This document shows, piece by piece, positions 8,948 to 19,600 of a stretch of 64,000 bases of DNA. Source of the stretch: Membranipora membranacea (lineage: Eukaryota; Bryozoa; Gymnolaemata; Cheilostomatida; Membraniporidae); contig OU612067.1 of assembly GCA_914767715.1 (NCBI GenBank), positions 11,346,001-11,410,000 on the forward strand. The letters are read 5' to 3'. The notes beneath the pieces are model-generated. The model was not told where the DNA came from. It did not search any database and worked only from the letters and a program-made list of their open reading frames with translations. Position 1 is the stretch's first letter; each line of letters begins with the position of its first letter. A program made the translations under genes and the position numbers.

Positions 8948-11900
8948 TTACAGATTCATTTTATCGGGTTGTTTGAATACCCTTCTAGATCTTGTTACCC
9001 TAGTGCTCACCATTACCTGAGGTACTGTGTTCGACTTAGGTGTGTGCTTTATTACGCTCACAGACAAGTTGCTTGACTGCTGTGCCAGAGATGGTGCAAG
9101 CACACCAGTAACACGCGGCTGAGTTAGTGCGAGCACACCAGTAACATGCGGCTGAGTTGGTGTGAGTACACCAGTAACGTGCGACAGACTTGGTGCGAGC
9201 ACACCAGTAATATACGGCTGAGTAGGTGCGAGCACACCCGTAACTTGTAGTTGTTTTGCGTTTTCCATGAAAGGAGTCATGAGTTGTGGTGCTTTAACTT
9301 TCACCATTTTTCGATTTCTTCTCAGGAGATTGCCATTTTCTTTTCGGATGACTACCTCTCTCCCTCTTGTCGCCATGATGGTACCTTCACTTGGTTTCTG
9401 GTTTGGGTCTGGCAGTTGAACAGGTGCCAATAAAGGTAAGTCGCGTCTCTCTTGTGTTCTGTGGCGTATCCCATACCACGTTGATGTTTTCAGTCTCGGA
9501 GTCGACTCATCCTTTTTTAGTTGATTGACATTTACTGCGCGCTCTCTCATCAAACCAATTGAGTTCAACTGTCTATTGTAGAGCAGTTGTGCTGGAGAGT
9601 ACCCATTAGCTATGGGTATATCTCTATAGTGAACATATGCATTCCTGAGGGGTATTTTCTTTTCAAGAAATCCCTTCACTGTTTGAACAGCTTTTTCAGC
9701 AGCACCATTACTCTGACTGTTTCGCAGAGCACTTGTTACATGTGTTACGTCCCACTTTGCGAAGAATTTCTTAAACTGCTCACTGATGTATTATGGCGCG
9801 TTATCCGAGGCTAGAGTGTTAGGCACACCCAATAAACAGAATAAGCTGGTGAAATAGTTGACCAAACCCCAAACCCCTACACTGTCGGAGTCTACTGTCT
9901 TGAGTGGCCTGGCGTCAATGAAGCGACTGTAATAGTCTACTACCACTATGTAACTCTCCCCATCTTTCTCACAGACATTTGTAGCTAGTCGCCACCATGG
10001 TCTATCAGGAAAGGGTAAACTCTGCAACGGTTCAACTGGGACTCTGCGCGTTTGTGCACAGATAGCACATCCTTTGACTAGTTCTCTGACGTCCTTAGTT
10101 ATGCCTGGCCACCAGACGACCTCTGTGGCTCGTCTGATGCATTTGACCTCTCCTTGATGCCCTTTGTGTACATCATCAAGTGTTGCCGGTCTCTCTATTG
10201 GTTGAATATATATTCTGCTGTTGTAAAATAAAATTCCATCGATTTCTGTGATCTCATCCTTGAAAGTATAGGAGTTCTTCTAAACTTCAGGACACTTCTG
10301 ATAACAGGGCCACCCCTCTGTCACAAACTTAAATAGCCAGCTTCCCGCTTCATCTTCAAATATGGCTGTCTTGATTTGCTCCATTCTTTTTCTGGAGATT
10401 GGGAGCGACTCTATCAATTCACTGATGAGTACTTTTTCTGCAGAGTCGTTGTAATTTTCATGAGTTGATAACTTGTGCACGCGATAACGCATCTGCAAGT
10501 ACCACTTCTCGCCAGGAGTGTCCTGTAAAACATATGAAAATGCCATCATTCTCAAGCGAAAGCGCTGTATTCTGAGGGGCAGTAGTGCAAGCTCGTTTTC
10601 TCTGAGAACTGACAATAGCGGTTTGTGATCAGTTTCAGCTGTGAAATGTCGACCTGCTAGGTAATATTGAAACTTTTCGCAAGCCCAGCACATAGCCAAC
10701 GCTTCCTCTTCAATTTGTGCGTACCGTTGCTCGGTTGGTGACATCGATCAGGATGCAAAACGCAATTGGTTTCCATCATTCATTAGTCTTCTGCAGAATA
10801 GCTGAAGTCCGAATGATGAGGCATCTGTTGATACCATGGTCTCTGCATTCATATCAAATGATGCGAGTGTAGGGGCTTTCAAAATCTCTTCTTTCACGTC
10901 CACAAACTCCTGCTGTAGCTCTGGTGACCAGTACCAGTCAGTTACTCCTAGCAGGTGACGAAGTTTTGGAGTGATTTTAGCTAACTTTGCTGTGAATTTG
11001 CCAAGTTTAGTTAACGAGTCCAAAGAATCTATGCAATCCCTTCTGACTAGTTGGTGTTGGAAAATCTTTTATTGTAGAGGTTTTCTCAGGATCCGCCTGG
11101 ATGCCAGTCTCATTGATGAGAGGTCCAAAAAACTTGACTTCTTGGACTCCAAACTGACACTTCTCTTTGTTGAGTGTAAGTCCTGCTGCCTGCAGTCTCG
11201 TCAATACCTCTCTCACTTTTCCTTCATGCTCTCGAAGACCTTCGCTGTAAACTAGGATATCATCCATCTGACATACAACATTATCTATGCCTAAGAATAT
11301 CTTCTGCATTTCTCTTTGAAAGATTTCCGGGGCCGAGCTTATCCCGAAAGGTAATCTTTTACAGAAGTATCTTCCAAATGGTGTGATGAATTTTGTGAGT
11401 TGCTGAGATTCCTCATTTAACTTCATCTGCCAATAGCCGCTGTTGGCATCAAGTTTACTAAAGTACTTAGCTTTGCCTAGTTCACTTATTGTCTCTTCGG
11501 TAGTTGGGAGTGGATGGTATTCTCGTTTTACCGCCTTATTTAGTTGAGTGAAATCAATGCATACTCGGATTGAGTTGTTCTTTTTGGGAACTACAAGAAC
11601 AGGAGAACACCAATCCGTTGGTTCCTCGATTTTCTCAACAACCCCGACCCGCTCCATTCTTTGTAGTTCCGTAAATAACAGGCCTTTTCTTGTCGCGGGC
11701 ACTGTTCTAGGTACAGCTTTGACGAATGGGGTTACTTTTGGGTCAAGTGTCACATTAACTTCATGAGGCATAGATCCTAACCCAGTGAAGAGTTTCGGGA
11801 ATTCTTTCTCCCAAACTGTGGCATCAGCATCAACTTCATCTATGAATTGTAATAGGTTGAGTTTCTTTATAGTAGGTTTACCAAGTAGTGGCCTATTTAT

Positions 11901-12158
11901 GACATAAATCCATTCCTCCACTATTTTATCTCCCTTCTGTAACTTTACTTTCGAGATACCTTTGACTTTTAACGCATAATTGCCTGCACTCCTAACATCA
12001 GCATTTGAAGGCGAAACTTTCAAATGTAATTTGTCTGCTACCGCTGCAGGAATTGCTGTTGCTGAGGCACCAGTGTCTGCTTTATATCTAACACTTGCTG
12101 TTTGGAGTTCTATGAACCAGGCTTTATCAGTTTCAGTTACAGTGTTCAGTTCTTCTAG
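8948..12158 (-). pseudogene. pol: Gypsy pol: protease, RT, RNase H, integrase (broken)
   Basis: The frame opens right after the TGA at 12159-12161. The protease motif KADTGAS lies near 12080. RT (about 11007-11900) has the expected blocks through CQMDDILVYSE. The RT frame ends in a stop at 11007-11009 caused by a one-base gain, and the coding continues in the next frame. RNase H follows with STDASSFG and a TEQRYAQIEEEALA block, interrupted by TGA at 10748. Integrase has the HxxxxG...C zinc finger, WWPG and CAIC. The first catalytic acidic position (ATNVCEKDG) reads N where family members have D; the second (SDNAP) is followed by a TAA; the third (GAAEKAVQ) is intact. The C-terminal tail holds an 11-residue repeat (9087-9251) and ends at 8948. 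Several lesions make this copy inactive. Confidence 0.9.
9087..9251 (-). repeat. 33-bp coding minisatellite in the integrase tail
   Basis: Five tandem 33-bp units (CACACCAGTAAC at about 9101, 9134, 9167, 9200 and 9233 on the plus strand) encode an 11-residue repeat of the form TGVLAPTQPHV. All five keep the frame although neighbouring pol has stops. Repeats vary at the P/S and T/S positions. Confidence 0.88.
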
Positions 12159-12161
12159 TCA
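12156..12161 (-). promoter_or_regulatory. UGA-CUAG stop at the gag/pol junction, possible readthrough site
   Basis: Reading the minus strand, the last gag codon TTA is followed by TGA and then CTA GAA. This stop separates the zinc knuckles from the protease DTGAS motif, with both sides in the same frame. UGA followed by CUAG is an established leaky stop context in animal and viral genes. The other stops in the element are isolated, inside domains and not in this context. The sequence supports the location and context; function is inferred. Confidence 0.5.
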
Positions 12162-13028
12162 TAAGGAGTCGCCGAGAAATAAGTCATCGACCTCTTCTGC
12201 ACACTCTGCCATTGAAGACTCATACACTTCATTCACCTTCTGTTTTGATCGACAGGCTTTACTGAAATGATTCAGCTTTCCACATTTGAAACATGCGACC
12301 CCTTTAGCCGGGCATTTTCCATTCCTGTGGAATAATCCTCCACACCCTTGGCACTTTCTGTCCAGTTTCTTGTTGTCTGATTGCCCTTTGTAATTTCCGC
12401 TTTCATTTCTTGTCGATACTGTGTCAATATTGTCACTTTCAGATTTACTACTGCCTGATCCCATTTGACGTGTTTGCGCGTGAAAAGACACGTACTATTT
12501 GGCCTTTTGTATGCACTTTGGAAGGTCCAAACCATCTATATCGATAAGGTAATCCCTGAGGTTACTGTCTCTTATGCCAACTACGATACGGTCAAGGACT
12601 AGTTTATGTACTATGGGCTCCCCATAACCACAGCTTACCGCTTGGGTTTGGACTGTGACAATGAACTGGTGAATAGATTGGCTTGCTTCCTGTTTCAAGT
12701 TATTGAATTTCACACGCTCATATATCACATTCTATACTGGTTCAAAATGGATATCAAACATCGCTATCACATTGACCAGTGTCTTTTTCGTAGCCTCAGC
12801 GCTTTCATCAAACACAAACTGGTTGTAAATTGGTACACAGTCTCTACCCATGAGTAACAGCATATTTGCTATTTTGACTTCCTCAGACATTTTTGAGAAA
12901 CTTTTAGCTATTTGATACATACCAAATTCAGATTTAAACACCTTCCATAGACTTGCCACATTGCTAGCAGTGAGATCTAGTCTGGTCACGAACTTCTCCT
13001 TATCAGAACATTCCCCTCCTGAAGCCAT
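12162..13028 (-). pseudogene. gag: Gypsy gag with double zinc knuckle (two TAG stops)
   Basis: The gag frame starts at a MASGGECSDKEKF-type ATG (13026-13028) and runs in a single frame to 12162. Two in-frame TAG codons (12732-12734 and 12495-12497) interrupt it. The C-terminal part has two cysteine motifs: CQGCGGLFHRNGKCP, then CFKCGKLNHFSKAC, a CCHC knuckle for RNA binding. The frame ends LFLGDSL followed by TGA; pol continues in the same frame. Confidence 0.88.
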
Positions 13029-13142
13029 AATTGATATATCTACTGGAAACTGTCTTGTACAGTTTGACTGTTCAAATACTGAATTGGTAATACTAATTGA
13101 GTGTGTTTCTATTTAGAAACTTCTTCTCTTCCTTTATGATTT

Positions 13143-13154
13143 ATCCCGGCACCA
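13143..13154 (-). promoter_or_regulatory. Candidate primer binding site of the Gypsy element
   Basis: Five bases inside the 5' LTR boundary, the minus strand reads TGGTGCCGGGAT. A TGG start next to the LTR fits pairing with a tRNA CCA end. The tRNA species is not determined. Confidence 0.5.
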
Positions 13155-13159
13155 TGTAG

Positions 13160-13360
13160 TGTAGTGAATGCACAATAGGTTGTAGTAGTTACTGTACCTT
13201 GTATGTTGTAGGCTGCACGTATCCTGCTGGAGCTCTATTGCACGTCTAGTTCGTACCATGTATGAGTTATCAATTGGCCTTTCAGTAACTCCCGCTTAAA
13301 CATCTTACGTCACTACCGGTCATGTGATAGTCATTTGATGTCTATCAGCCAATCATAACA
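13160..13360 (-). repeat. 5' LTR of the Gypsy element
   Basis: This 201-bp LTR begins TGTAGTGAATGC and ends CCAATCATAACA on the plus strand. It is followed at once by the target duplication GTTTC (13361-13365). On the minus strand it precedes gag by about 130 bp. Confidence 0.93.
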
Positions 13361-13365
13361 GTTTC

Positions 13366-15061
13366 TACACACTACAGACAACTTCCACCGTAGCTTTTAA
13401 TCCTACCAGTAGAGTAGATTGGAGATAAAAGTTCAAATGTCATTTATAATACATGGAATTTCAGCCTCTCCGTAGGCAGAGTGGTCTCTCATATCATAAT
13501 TGTTTAGATGAAAATAATCTGCTCTGTGTTGCGTTACACAACACATTGACTTTGACAAAGTTCATCACAGCTAATGTATCTATATAAGGTTTGTATCACT
13601 CAATGCACAATTATTTCAATAATGAATGAAAAAAGTCTAGTTAGTGACATGAACAGAAAGATTTGAGATTGAGGTTGAATGTAGGTATTGTTGGTGTACT
13701 ATATAAATAACCTATTTGTGTTGAGAGTTGAATCTCGGTCACATACTTGACTTTCAGCATTTATTATTGAATACCATGTGTATTTATTCATGAATTAGTA
13801 GTAGAAGTATCTAAATGAAATCCCTTAGGAGATGTGGATCAAGTTGAGAAGACACTAAACTCAACCACACATTGGCCCTACCAGCGCACATAGTAAAGTA
13901 ACTGATGTGTTGTTATAATCATAGATCCTCCAGGAAAAAAATAATGATTTTAATGGGTGTTAATTTTTTTCATCTCATATTAATTTATAATTGAGCACAC
14001 CTTAATAGGAGTTGTTTGCCCCTACTTTACAGGTTTATTTTTTCAGCATTACTTAATTTTTCAAAAGTGAAAGATGATATAGAAATTGGCTTAGATCATG
14101 AATAGCTAATAGAAATGCTTAGGGTTGTCTAAAAAAGATCGCAACATCAGAACTGATGGGCCTATTTCATTGAGAGAAATGTCAGCTATCCTGCTAGAGC
14201 TATCTTACTTGAGCCTATAACTACACTAATTAGCGGAAGTATGAAATATATGTCATAGATAGATGTGCTAGATTGATGGGTTTTTTTCTCAGATATAGGA
14301 AAAAGAGCAATTTGTGGTGTTCGATATCATATCAATATCTGCTGAGAAATAGAGGCCCTCTCTGTCCTTGATATTTGAGTCGTAAGCTAGTCTCACCTGT
14401 CCTGTCAATAATTATGATTGATTGTCATGTGATTACAGTTTCAGGTTTGAGAGGAACACTCAACATACAAGAAGATTGATGGAATGCCTTATACAGTGGA
14501 CTCAGGAGATTAGATAAATCTGAACAGACTAGTTGCAGAGCAAAAAGGTGACACCAAGTTACCTTCTCACAAATCATCGCTACTCGCAAAAACCATGGAT
14601 CATTAAAATTGATTGATTGAACAATCTTGGAGTGAATATGATCCACCTGTGTTGAGATGCTCTGTCCTGATTAAGATCTGGTAAGCTGTAGCTTCTCTCT
14701 ATTTGCAGTGAACTTATACACTAGATATCTATCCACAAAAAAGAAGATATGACATTAATTTTTTCTTCAATATGATGACTGGAATATTACAAAATCTGTC
14801 ACAATAGCAAAAAGCGTGAGAGATCTTATTTTTTTTGCTTTTGCCTTTGTTTTGCAAGCAAGCCTACCACTTTTTATCATCAAACATGATAAAATCTCAT
14901 TGATACGCAAGGGTTTGTTCGCAAACTTTTCATTTGCATAGGAAAACCTTATACATGTAGATATATGTATGCATGTGTGTATTGATATGCAAAGGAAAAG
15001 GATAACTTATTATGGTGGTAACTGTTACCAAAACAAGGACTTGATCAGTAACAAAGAATTT
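13366..15061. other. AT-rich spacer, no gene seen
   Basis: Only short frames interrupted by stops. The minus-strand frame at 14425-14646 has no splice or domain support. Confidence 0.5.
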
Positions 15062-15364
15062 ATTTTTGCTTTGATCCTTTTTACAGAGTTAACAGATACA
15101 AATAGGGTCTTTGCGAAAGACAAAAAATTATTTTCTTGCACTAGTAGAGGGAAAGAAATTTTTCAATGTCTTGTGAGGGTTCATAGGGAAAAAAAAATTT
15201 TCATTTGCAGACGATAACTTGGAAGTGAATTTTTTTTTGCTTTGATCCTTTTTTGCAGAGTTAACAGATACGAATAGGGTCTTTGCGAAAGACAAAAAGT
15301 TATTTTCTTGCACTAGTAGAGGGAAAAAAAGAATTTTCATTTGCAGACGATAACTTGGAAGTGA
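15062..15364. repeat. Tandem direct duplication, period about 173 bp, second copy shortened
   Basis: The block beginning TTTTGCTTTGATCCTTTTT and running through GAGTTAACAGATAC, GGGTCTTTGCGAAAGAC, TTTCTTGCACTAGTAGAGG and CAGACGATAACTTGGAAGTG occurs twice, at about 15062-15228 and 15232-15364. The second copy lacks about 45 bp in its middle. The copies are nearly identical, so the duplication is recent. Confidence 0.85.
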
Positions 15365-16679
15365 AGCTTTCAGCCCAGTATCAATATGTCAAGAGGGCAC
15401 AATCATGTTAATCACAAAAACTTAAATCAAATCTTAACAACAACATCATACCTATGATATAAGTATGAAGGCCTCAATCTATGGAGAACCTGTCTGCTTT
15501 CACAATGAGACATACCATTAAATTAACTTACTTTGCAACTTACAAAGCTTGCATAAAACATTCAACTATATAACCAAAATTTATATCATAGATGAGCAGA
15601 CGGGGGATTGGTGGCAATTTTTTTTTCCTATCGATGCATATTACCAGGAGAGAGTTTTTCACTGCTACTATTCAGTACAAACACAGCAATTTGAGTTACC
15701 TTGATTATAAAAAAAAGTTAGCCTGTGCCCTGCCTTAAATGTTAAATGCATCCGAAAAAGGGCATTGGCATACATTGTGCTGGTTGATTCATGATGGGCT
15801 TTATGTGTGCACTCACTTGTGGATCAGCAGGTTTCATAGCACTGTAAAAATCTAGGGTTACTAGGGTTCAATATCAAAATTTCATACTTTGACATTTTCA
15901 GCATGCAGAAGTCTGCAGGTATATGCTCTAGTAGCCAATCTAATACCAGTACTACTAAGTACTAGGTACATGAGTTACCTTTTGGTTTCCAAAAATACCA
16001 GTCTGAACATTAATGCAAATTTTCTGAACTAGTTGGCAACAGTCAAAATAGTATATTGCACAGCACAGCAGAAAACAGTAGCTTGAATTTTCACTTAATT
16101 CACATGGTCAACTTCTGCCATGTACTACATTCACTTTACTAATAGTTGGTCTGATTTTTTAACAGAATCATGAGAGCCAACAGTGGAGATAGCTTTGCAT
16201 TAAAAGTGACATCAATTTTCACCATGTTACACATTGTTCTTGCCATGCGTCAAAAACAGAGTCAACTTATTTACTGTAAATGAAACATTATATCTTATTT
16301 CAATTTTTTTCAGATACAAGTAGTTACATCATTAGAATGGGAAATTTGGTACTCATCACAAGGTTATAGGATCTTATGTCTAAGTATAGTATGTATGTCG
16401 TAAGTCTATACAAGAAACAAAACATGTTTAAGACATTTAACTGTGGCTTTGGGTGCAAATATCTACTCCTGATGTTTCATTAAAACTTTTAAAATCACTT
16501 AACAGTAAGTTGGGAATATTATCACAATCGAGAGACTAAGACATTTCTACTCCAACGTTAAAATTGAAACATGAATAAATGAATCAACCATAGCAATTTC
16601 TTTGTTTATTGACAGCAAATTAGCTGAAAAAAGTTCCAATAGTTCAACTTTTGTAGCGTTCATAAAATAAAATTAAAAA
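15365..16679. other. Spacer downstream of the SLC16-like gene, no gene seen
   Basis: AT-rich with no supported exon. It would contain the 3' UTR of the minus-strand transporter gene, but no canonical AATAAA was identified close to the stop. Confidence 0.45.
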
Positions 16680-19600
16680 TTATCTATGATTATGTTTTTG
16701 TTTTATCTTCATTGATGAATATTTGATTATTAGATGTGGAAGCAGTGAAAGTGATGCAGCTATTGAGAGTCCTGCTGAAAGTCCAAATCCAGCTGATGCA
16801 GAGCCCAGAATCCTCTCAATACCTCCTGTAAGCATAAGAAAAGATTTCATGTGATTCTCTAGTTCTTACTCTGTCACCAGAGATGTCACAAGGTCATCTC
16901 TGGCCCACACCTAATACGCTATTGTGCTGCTCATTTCCAGGTGATGCAAGTCCATCTTGTTTACACAATGTAAACACATTTGGCATTGAGATTCAACGCA
17001 CCAAACACAACAAACGGAATTGTGTTCAGCCTGAAGTGAAAAGACATATATCATTAATGTTTTAAAATTATCTGCTAGATAATCCCAACCTGCAATTAGA
17101 GGTGCTGAAATGGCAGCTACACCATAAAGCATCATTCCAAAACCAAACACCAGCTCAACTCGATATTCTCCATGCATCTCCAATATGACCGGCATGTGAA
17201 GGCTGCCTAGTATGCCAAGTGATACTCCATAAAGCACACAGCATACAGCAAACCTGTTTGTAAAACAAACAAGAATTATTATGAGCGATAATTCTGAGGA
17301 AATTGACCGACATCCTCCATGGCCAATCTTTTGGCTCTGATAAGCTGGGCGCCAATGCCAGGTCAGATGGTAAATTCCTGAAAGTACCATCAGATATAGC
17401 CTGTTGGACAAACTTTGTTGCGGGGAAGAAATTCCTGATATTTAAGAAGAGAGTTGTCCATGCTTTCAAAGCCAGGGACAAAACTCTCCTAAAATCTCAA
17501 GGTTGAATAGCGATCCCTGCCTGATTTCAAGAGGGTGCAAATCTCCTTCTCGACAGGTCGTTCAGAAGAGTTTACAAGCTTTGTTTCCCCACACTCATCA
17601 AAACTCACCAAGACAGGCTAAATGATATAATATGAATGTGAATGTGAGTGGAATTCACTTTCACCTTATGTTCAACAGATACTTTCAGTGACCTGGCATT
17701 GGCTCTCTCAAACCCATCAGCCAATTAGAGCCCACACATTGGATCCTTGTCAAATTTGAAAAACAAGTAATCCAGACTCTTTGATTATCCAAAAACAATA
17801 TCAACTAGTTGCCTGTATAAAAATTTAGACAAGTTGCTTCACTTACCCAAAATACTTTGTGAAGAAAGCGTATCCAACCATGCTCACTGCTCCCAGCAAT
17901 GCCCCACCTAGTATAGCCTTCGTTTTGTCATAGTCAAAGAATCTCCCTGAGGAAAATTGAATTTTATTAGAAGATATTAAAGTCGATCTTCAATTGTTGT
18001 TGTTACAGTATTTCTGGAGGAACTATTAGAAGTAAATTAACACTAATTCAAGAGAAGAACTTTGATCATATCTCCAAGGTTTAACATCTATCTCCATGGA
18101 AAGTCAGATCAAGAAGACTTTTTCCCAAATTCTAAGTGGAACAACTTTCTAATCAAAGGTTCGAAAGAAAGTGTTGACATACTTTTTTTTGTACCCATCC
18201 CTACAAACTACCATCCAAGAGAGGCTTAAATATATCTTAATCTCTTGATATGACAATGAGATATATGAAATTTGCAATACACACCTAGCAAAGCACACAG
18301 TACCCTGGTGCTCAGATTAACACAAGCACCAATCATGAATATATAAGCTGTTTCTTCCAGTGTCACTCCAAAGTGTTTTACATGAGATGGCATAACTACA
18401 AAATACATCCCAGCATTCCAACCATAGATGATTGATATTGACATAATTAGAAGCATTCTCCAATGGAGCAATGGCCTCGTTCCAGCCAACCATGTCTGAC
18501 AGTTTGAAGATTCATTTATTGGCAAAGCTCTCTCTTTACTGTACACATATTCCTCCGAGATTGATTTTTCCTCAGCGCAGCCCGAACGTCTTTCTGATAC
18601 AGGATCTTCACAAACTTGAGGGCATGATGCAGGTTCCCTCATCAGGGCCGCAAAAACTGAACCCTGAAACAATATGTTTAAAATCAGTTGGGTGGAAAAG
18701 GTTACTTGCTTGTAGTTAACTGATGGTCACCTCCTCCCCCGTAATATAGAGAATAATAAAAAGTGTATAAGAGAAAAAGCGAGAATACAGAAGTTCCTAA
18801 CAATCGATGCTTTAATTTCTGGAGGCTAAATATTTAAGGCTCATAAGGGAGGATTGGGAGCCCAGGTCTCACAGTGTATACACCTACCTGCAAGCAGATA
18901 TAAGCTAAGCACATATTAGCTTCTCTCCATGATGAAAGCTTGATCATGTATGTTACCAAAGGTGGCATAACAAGAAAGGACAAAGTTGATCCGACGGTTG
19001 AAAGCATCAGCACTATCTCTCTGTATTTGGTAAAGTGACGAGTAGCGAAGGTATAGGCCGGTACATAAATGAGGGCACTAAACATTGCTGCAAAAAAGAC
19101 CATCTTAGATCAGCTACAGAAAGAGTTTACCTGACAAGGAAAAGTAAAAGTAGTTTGAATCAAGTTATTCCTATGCTGTTGCCGACATTTCACTGTATTC
19201 TCAAGCCAATCTAAGAACCAAACACAGGTGTGAGAACCTGAAAACGGCCAATACAGATCCAGCTCTATCAAAGTATGGTATACCATACTTTGATGAAGTT
19301 TTATCGGTATTGCCCGTTTACTATACTATAGTATGTAAAGTATAAATATTCCACTACTGACAGTATTACATCTGGTAGCCTTCTAGAAGTAAGAGGCTTG
19401 GCTGACTTGCCTCCTTGGTTAAGTGTGATCCAATTTGCCTAAGTTTTGCGGCGGCCAACGAGTACAGGATTGCAACCAACTTTATTTGATCAGAATTGAT
19501 CTTACCAGGCAGCACACCATACAAGATGAAGAAGAGTGTCATGTTGGTGGTGAGAGACAGCATTCCCAGGCTTAATCCAAGACCAATAGACCCCACCAAG

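Larger units (their letters stand above)
7909..13360 (-). mobile_element. Ty3/Gypsy LTR retrotransposon, full-length but decayed (K02A2.6/Mag-like)
   Basis: The element is bounded by related LTRs (7909-8099 and 13160-13360) that begin TG and end CA, and by a perfect 5-bp target duplication GTTTC at 7904-7908 and 13361-13365. On the minus strand the order is gag, double zinc knuckle, protease, reverse transcriptase, RNase H and integrase, which is the Ty3/Gypsy order. The CQMDDILVYSE form of the RT active site and the paired CxxC...CPAxG...CxKCGKLNHF knuckles resemble K02A2.6-type elements. The frame is interrupted at 12732-12734 (TAG), 12495-12497 (TAG), 12159-12161 (TGA), about 11010 (one-base frameshift), 10748-10750 (TGA), 10280-10282 (TAG) and 9791-9793 (TAA). 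LTRs differ by roughly 5% plus indels, in keeping with an old insertion. Between integrase and the left LTR (8100-8947) a further open frame at 8459-8764 has no recognisable product. Confidence 0.95.

Noticed and set aside
16734-16827. Plus-strand exon-like stretch (acceptor attattag, donor cct|gtaagc) encoding a serine/proline-rich peptide
   Set aside because: The complementary strand is the last exon of the SLC16-like gene: its acceptor, phase and hydrophobic terminal helix all agree, so the plus-strand frame is a shadow.
17155-17506. Overlapping open frames on both strands between exons 5 and 6 of the SLC16-like gene
   Set aside because: They overlap the true exon or lie in its intron, match no domain I know and break the verified phase. 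Possibly an old repeat fragment.
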